A stretch of 16,802 nucleotides of DNA from JBFEUI01 sp041547565 (lineage in GTDB: Bacteria > Pseudomonadota > Gammaproteobacteria > Thiohalomonadales > Thiohalomonadaceae), in assembly GCA_041547565.1 (NCBI GenBank), contig JBFEUI010000056.1, positions 1-16,802 on the forward strand, read 5' to 3'. This document shows, one piece after another, positions 14,395 to 16,802 of this stretch. How positions within the stretch are numbered: position 1 is the first letter of the stretch; each line of letters begins with the position of its first letter. The notes under the pieces were generated by a model. The model worked only from the letters and a program-made list of their open reading frames with translations. It ran no database searches and was not told where the DNA came from. The position numbers were made by a program, and so were the translations under genes.

Positions 14395-15675
14395 ATGCTA
14401 CAGGCAAAACCAACTACCACTGACACAATGCTGTTTGCGCTGGAGCCCAAATCCCCGGCACCTGTCGCGGCAGGGGGGAAGCGTGAGAGTGCGTTTTCTG
14501 ACAGCCTTGATGAGCAAATGGGCCGTATCAAGGCACCGCATGAGGCAAGGCCTGGCGGGGCGAAAGAGGATGCAAAGTCGGCGTCGCACGAGGCGTCCGA
14601 GAGTGAGGCAAACCAGCGCAGCGAGGCCGGCGATGGGGATGATGCGGTGGAAGAGCCGCTGCAGGCCCAGCCGGGCGCCGATGAGAGCGCGGAGGAGGCG
14701 TCGGTAGACGCCAAGGCCGAGGCGGATGAGGCGGACGGCAAGATGTTGCCGCTGCCCTTTGTCCCGTTTGCCGCTATGGATGACTCCACTGCTGCAGGAA
14801 GCACTGTTCCGGCAACGGACAATGCAGAACTGGAGGAGGATGTGCTGGCGCAGTCACTGCGTCTTGTCGACAGCAGCGCCAGGGATGGCCAGCGTGGACT
14901 TGGCCTGGAGCAGGGTATGCGCAAGCAGGGTGTCACGCTGCAGGACAGGGCGTTTGTGCCGCTGGCTGATGGTGCTGGTGAGGTGGATGCGGAACAACTG
15001 GCCGATGAGGATGTACAGCTGGAGGAACTGCCAAAGCGGCTCCTCTCGCTGTTGCAGGACGGCAAACAGTCTCGCCTGGGCCAGGGGGAATCGGGATTCC
15101 TGATAAAGGGTGCCGACCTGCCTGGCGCAAAGGAGGGTGAAGGGCTGCTGCTTCGAGGCAGTGAGAGCAGCGGGGTGGTTGCCAGCCAGGGCAGCAATGC
15201 CGGCCCGCGTATCCTCCAGCCACAGGGCGTAGCTGGGTCGATGTTTACCGTCGAACATGGCGTGCAACAGAAGGGCTGGGATCAGGCCGTGGGACAGCGG
15301 GTGGTGTGGATGGTGCGACAGAACCTCCAGGAAGCGCAAATCCAGCTCAATCCACGCTCCCTCGGTCCGGTGGAGGTGAAGGTCTCGGTAAGCCAGGAGC
15401 AGGCCAGCGTGCAGTTTACCGTGCAACATGCCGCCACCCGTGAGGCGCTGGAGGCGGCGTTACCCCGTCTGCGCGAGATGCTCAATGAGCAGGGGCTTAA
15501 CCTGGCCCACTCCGACGTATCGCAGCACTCCCAGCAGCAGGAGGCCGATGGCGAGGGTGCAGGTGGGGGAGGCCAGGGCACACTCAATGCCGATGCGGCC
15601 CCAGACCAGCCTGACGAAATGCATGCGACCATGGTCCCGACACCTCAGGATAACGGCGTCGACTACTACGCCTGA
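14395..15675 (+). CDS. fliK: Flagellar hook-length control protein FliK
   Basis: FliK is the exported molecular ruler that measures the hook and switches the export gate from rod/hook to filament substrates. The 426-aa protein has the usual design. A long disordered N-terminal half (about 20-285) is very rich in Glu, Asp, Ala and Gly (for example EEPLQAQPGADESAEEASVD). The globular FliK_C domain is at about 285-375 and contains WDQAVGQRVVWMVRQNLQEA, IQLNPRSLGPVEVKVSV, VQFTVQHAATREALEAALP and LREMLNEQGLNLAHSDV. A Gln/Gly-rich tail follows. ATG 14389 lies directly against GAGGGA (14383-14388), whereas ATG 14395 has it at good spacing, so 14395 is preferred. It has its own sigma-54 promoter at the fliJ end and is closed by a strong terminator, unlike the frequent fliK-fliL-fliM linkage. 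Confidence 0.95.
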   Translation: MLQAKPTTTDTMLFALEPKSPAPVAAGGKRESAFSDSLDEQMGRIKAPHEARPGGAKEDAKSASHEASESEANQRSEAGDGDDAVEEPLQAQPGADESAEEASVDAKAEADEADGKMLPLPFVPFAAMDDSTAAGSTVPATDNAELEEDVLAQSLRLVDSSARDGQRGLGLEQGMRKQGVTLQDRAFVPLADGAGEVDAEQLADEDVQLEELPKRLLSLLQDGKQSRLGQGESGFLIKGADLPGAKEGEGLLLRGSESSGVVASQGSNAGPRILQPQGVAGSMFTVEHGVQQKGWDQAVGQRVVWMVRQNLQEAQIQLNPRSLGPVEVKVSVSQEQASVQFTVQHAATREALEAALPRLREMLNEQGLNLAHSDVSQHSQQQEADGEGAGGGGQGTLNADAAPDQPDEMHATMVPTPQDNGVDYYA

Positions 15676-15744
15676 CATACGGCAGCGTGCGAACCGGCGT
15701 GGTTTGCAGGTTGCGGAACCGAATCGCGCCGGGTGGAACGGAAC

Positions 15745-15769
15745 AAGCGGGCATCAGCCCGCTTTTTTA
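15745..15769 (+). terminator. Intrinsic terminator after fliK
   Basis: AAGCGGGC (15745-15752), loop ATCA and GCCCGCTT (15757-15764) form a perfect 8-bp stem, followed by a run of T (to 15768). This is a textbook rho-independent terminator. It lies about 70 bp after the fliK stop and separates the fliK transcript from fliA. Confidence 0.93.
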
Positions 15770-15797
15770 TTGCACATCACAAAAGCGATATTTGCAC

Positions 15798-15832
15798 GGG
15801 CACAGTATCGGCATTCGGTGGTAATCTATACT
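15798..15832 (+). promoter_or_regulatory. fliA promoter region (sigma-70 -10 and/or sigma-54-like)
   Basis: Two overlapping signals are seen between the terminator and fliA. TATACT (15827-15832) is a good -10 box but has no recognisable -35 at normal spacing. GGGCACAGTATCGGCA (15798-15813) has GG-N10-GC spacing and a near-perfect -24 element, but the -12 element is CGGC instead of TTGC. Since the terminator isolates fliA from fliK, a promoter should exist here. Which sigma factor uses it is unresolved. Confidence 0.4.
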
Positions 15833-15864
15833 TTTCCGAGGTGAAGAGATCATATTGAGGGACG

Positions 15865-16563
15865 ATGTATACCTCCCAGGGCGTTAACAATCAGGATGAA
15901 CTGGTCGAAAAGCATACCCCTCTGGTCAAGCGTATTGCCTATCACCTGGTCGGCCGCCTGCCGCCAAGCGTTGCAGTCGACGATCTGATTCAGGCGGGTC
16001 TGATCGGGTTGCTCGACGCCGCCAACCAGTATGACCCCAGCCAGGGTGCGAGTTTTGAAACCTATGCCTCGATCCGTGTCCGCGGGGCAATGCTGGATGA
16101 ACTGCGTCGCAATGACTGGGCGCCGAAGTCGGTGCACCGGCGTTCACGTGAGCTGAGTGAGGCGATACACCGGGTCGAGTCGGCCACCGGCCGCGAAGCG
16201 GCAGACAAGGAAGTGGCTGATGAGCTTGGCATTTCGCTCGATGAGTATTTCCTGCTGTTGCAGGAGAGCAGTACCAGCCGTATGGTGAGTCTGGATGAGC
16301 TGAGCGAAGGGACAAATGGTATCACTACCGGTACAGTGGTCAGGGAAACACCGGCGGAGCAGGTACAGCAGGATGACTTTCGCAAACGGCTTGGCCAGGA
16401 GATCGCGCGTTTACCGGAGCGGGAACGGCTCGTCATGGCGCTCTATTATGACCGGGAACTCAACCTCAAGGAGATCGGTCTTGTACTCAAGGTCAGCGAG
16501 TCGCGCGTGAGCCAGATCCTCAGCCAGGCACATGCCCGCCTGCGTGCACGTATGTCGGATTGA
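15865..16563 (+). CDS. fliA: RNA polymerase sigma-28 factor FliA
   Basis: FliA directs RNA polymerase to late flagellar and chemotaxis genes, including flagellin, and is normally held by the anti-sigma factor FlgM until the hook is complete. The 232-aa protein has family length. Region 2 (about 18-88) includes TPLVKRIAYHLVGRLPPSV, VDDLIQAGLIGLLDAANQYD and the -10-reading stretch SFETYASIRVRGAMLDELRR followed by NDWAPKSV. Region 3 is at about 95-165. Region 4 (about 180-228) holds LPERERLVMALYYDRELNLK and the helix-turn-helix EIGLVLKVSESRVSQILSQA. ATG 15865 follows TGAGGGA closely. It sits after the fliK terminator, not after flhF-fleN, its usual neighbours in Pseudomonas-type clusters, and no chemotaxis gene follows it in the window. 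flgM is not in the window. Confidence 0.97.
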   Translation: MYTSQGVNNQDELVEKHTPLVKRIAYHLVGRLPPSVAVDDLIQAGLIGLLDAANQYDPSQGASFETYASIRVRGAMLDELRRNDWAPKSVHRRSRELSEAIHRVESATGREAADKEVADELGISLDEYFLLLQESSTSRMVSLDELSEGTNGITTGTVVRETPAEQVQQDDFRKRLGQEIARLPERERLVMALYYDRELNLKEIGLVLKVSESRVSQILSQAHARLRARMSD

Positions 16564-16660
16564 TTGCGCGCGGCCCCCGCGGCCTGTTCCGGGACGCCCG
16601 CAGAGCAGACAGCCGACTCCAGACAACACAGTAAAATTGTACAAATAGTAAATAGTAGTT

Positions 16661-16802
16661 ATGAGCCATAGCATAGTGGGCGTCGCGCCCAGCAATCCAA
16701 TGTGGGTTTTCGAGGCGAATTATCGCCTGTTGATGAAATTGTTGCCCGATCTCGACAGCGGCAAGGGTGATTTTGTGTTGTCCAATGTGCAGGGTGAAAA
16801 TG
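16661..16802 (+). CDS. DUF1249-family protein, N-terminal part (3' end outside window)
   Basis: An open frame of 47 codons runs off the right edge; it is too short to stand out as a complete gene. The product starts MSHSIVGVAPSNPMWVF and continues EANYRLLMKLLPDLDSGKG. The EANYRLLMKLLPDL segment resembles the DUF1249 (YqiB-like) N-terminal pattern, where pseudomonad members read roughly CEANYARLMRLLPDM. The function of that family is unknown and it is not known as a flagellar gene. An in-frame TAA at 16649-16651 limits the start; ATG 16661 has no good ribosome-binding site and ATG 16700 is an alternative. The 97-bp gap after fliA holds a GC-rich stretch without a T run (about 16564-16610), then an AT-rich stretch (16628-16660) with the palindrome TTGTACAA, probably this gene's promoter area. 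Confidence 0.6.
   Translation, partial: MSHSIVGVAPSNPMWVFEANYRLLMKLLPDLDSGKGDFVLSNVQGEN

Noticed and set aside
1..16802. Mobile elements, CRISPR arrays, tRNA/rRNA genes, defence or toxin-antitoxin genes
   Set aside because: None is supported: coding is tightly packed with flagellar genes, no transposase or integrase sequence, no spaced direct repeats and no tRNA-like cloverleaf were recognised by eye.

Overview
The window holds most of a polar-flagellum gene cluster from a gammaproteobacterium. All recognisable genes lie on the + strand. FleQ, the FleS/FleR two-component pair, FlaG and several sigma-54 promoters place it with the Pseudomonas/Vibrio type of flagellar hierarchy rather than the enteric FlhDC type. 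Coding sequence is moderately GC-rich. I infer a gammaproteobacterium outside the enterics, perhaps a Chromatiales-like or sulfur-oxidiser lineage, but the genus cannot be read from the sequence.

Layout: the 3' part of flagellin (fliC, cut by the window edge), flaG, then a sigma-54 promoter and the cap/chaperone group fliD-fliS-fliT. Next comes fleQ, the master sigma-54 activator, with its own sigma-70-like promoter, then a 359-bp regulatory gap with a very good sigma-54 promoter feeding fleS-fleR. A third sigma-54 promoter starts fliE-fliF-fliG-fliH-fliI-fliJ (MS ring, switch and export ATPase complex). A fourth lies at the fliJ/fliK junction and drives fliK (hook-length control). A strong intrinsic terminator closes fliK. 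After it come fliA (sigma-28) and the first 47 codons of a DUF1249-family gene that is probably not flagellar, so the cluster appears to end at fliA. The usual continuation fliLMNOPQR-flhBAF-fleN is absent between fliK and fliA.

Expected circuit (established for FleQ/FlrA systems; its use here is inferred from gene content and promoters): FleQ with RpoN turns on fliD, fleSR and fliE; phospho-FleR with RpoN turns on late hook genes including fliK; FliA then transcribes flagellin. Four sigma-54 promoters with exact GG-N10-GC spacing fit this, three of them placed on or beside the stop codon of the preceding gene. Possible FleQ half-sites (TTTTGAC / GTCAATAAA) occur near fliD, fleQ and fleS.

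I see no mobile element, CRISPR array, tRNA, rRNA or clearly new system. The points most worth a second look are regulatory (promoter/stop-codon overlap, palindromes at fleQ and fleS), a changed c-di-GMP-binding motif in FleQ, a FliD enlarged by an apparent repeat of its head domain, and the broken gene order around fliA.
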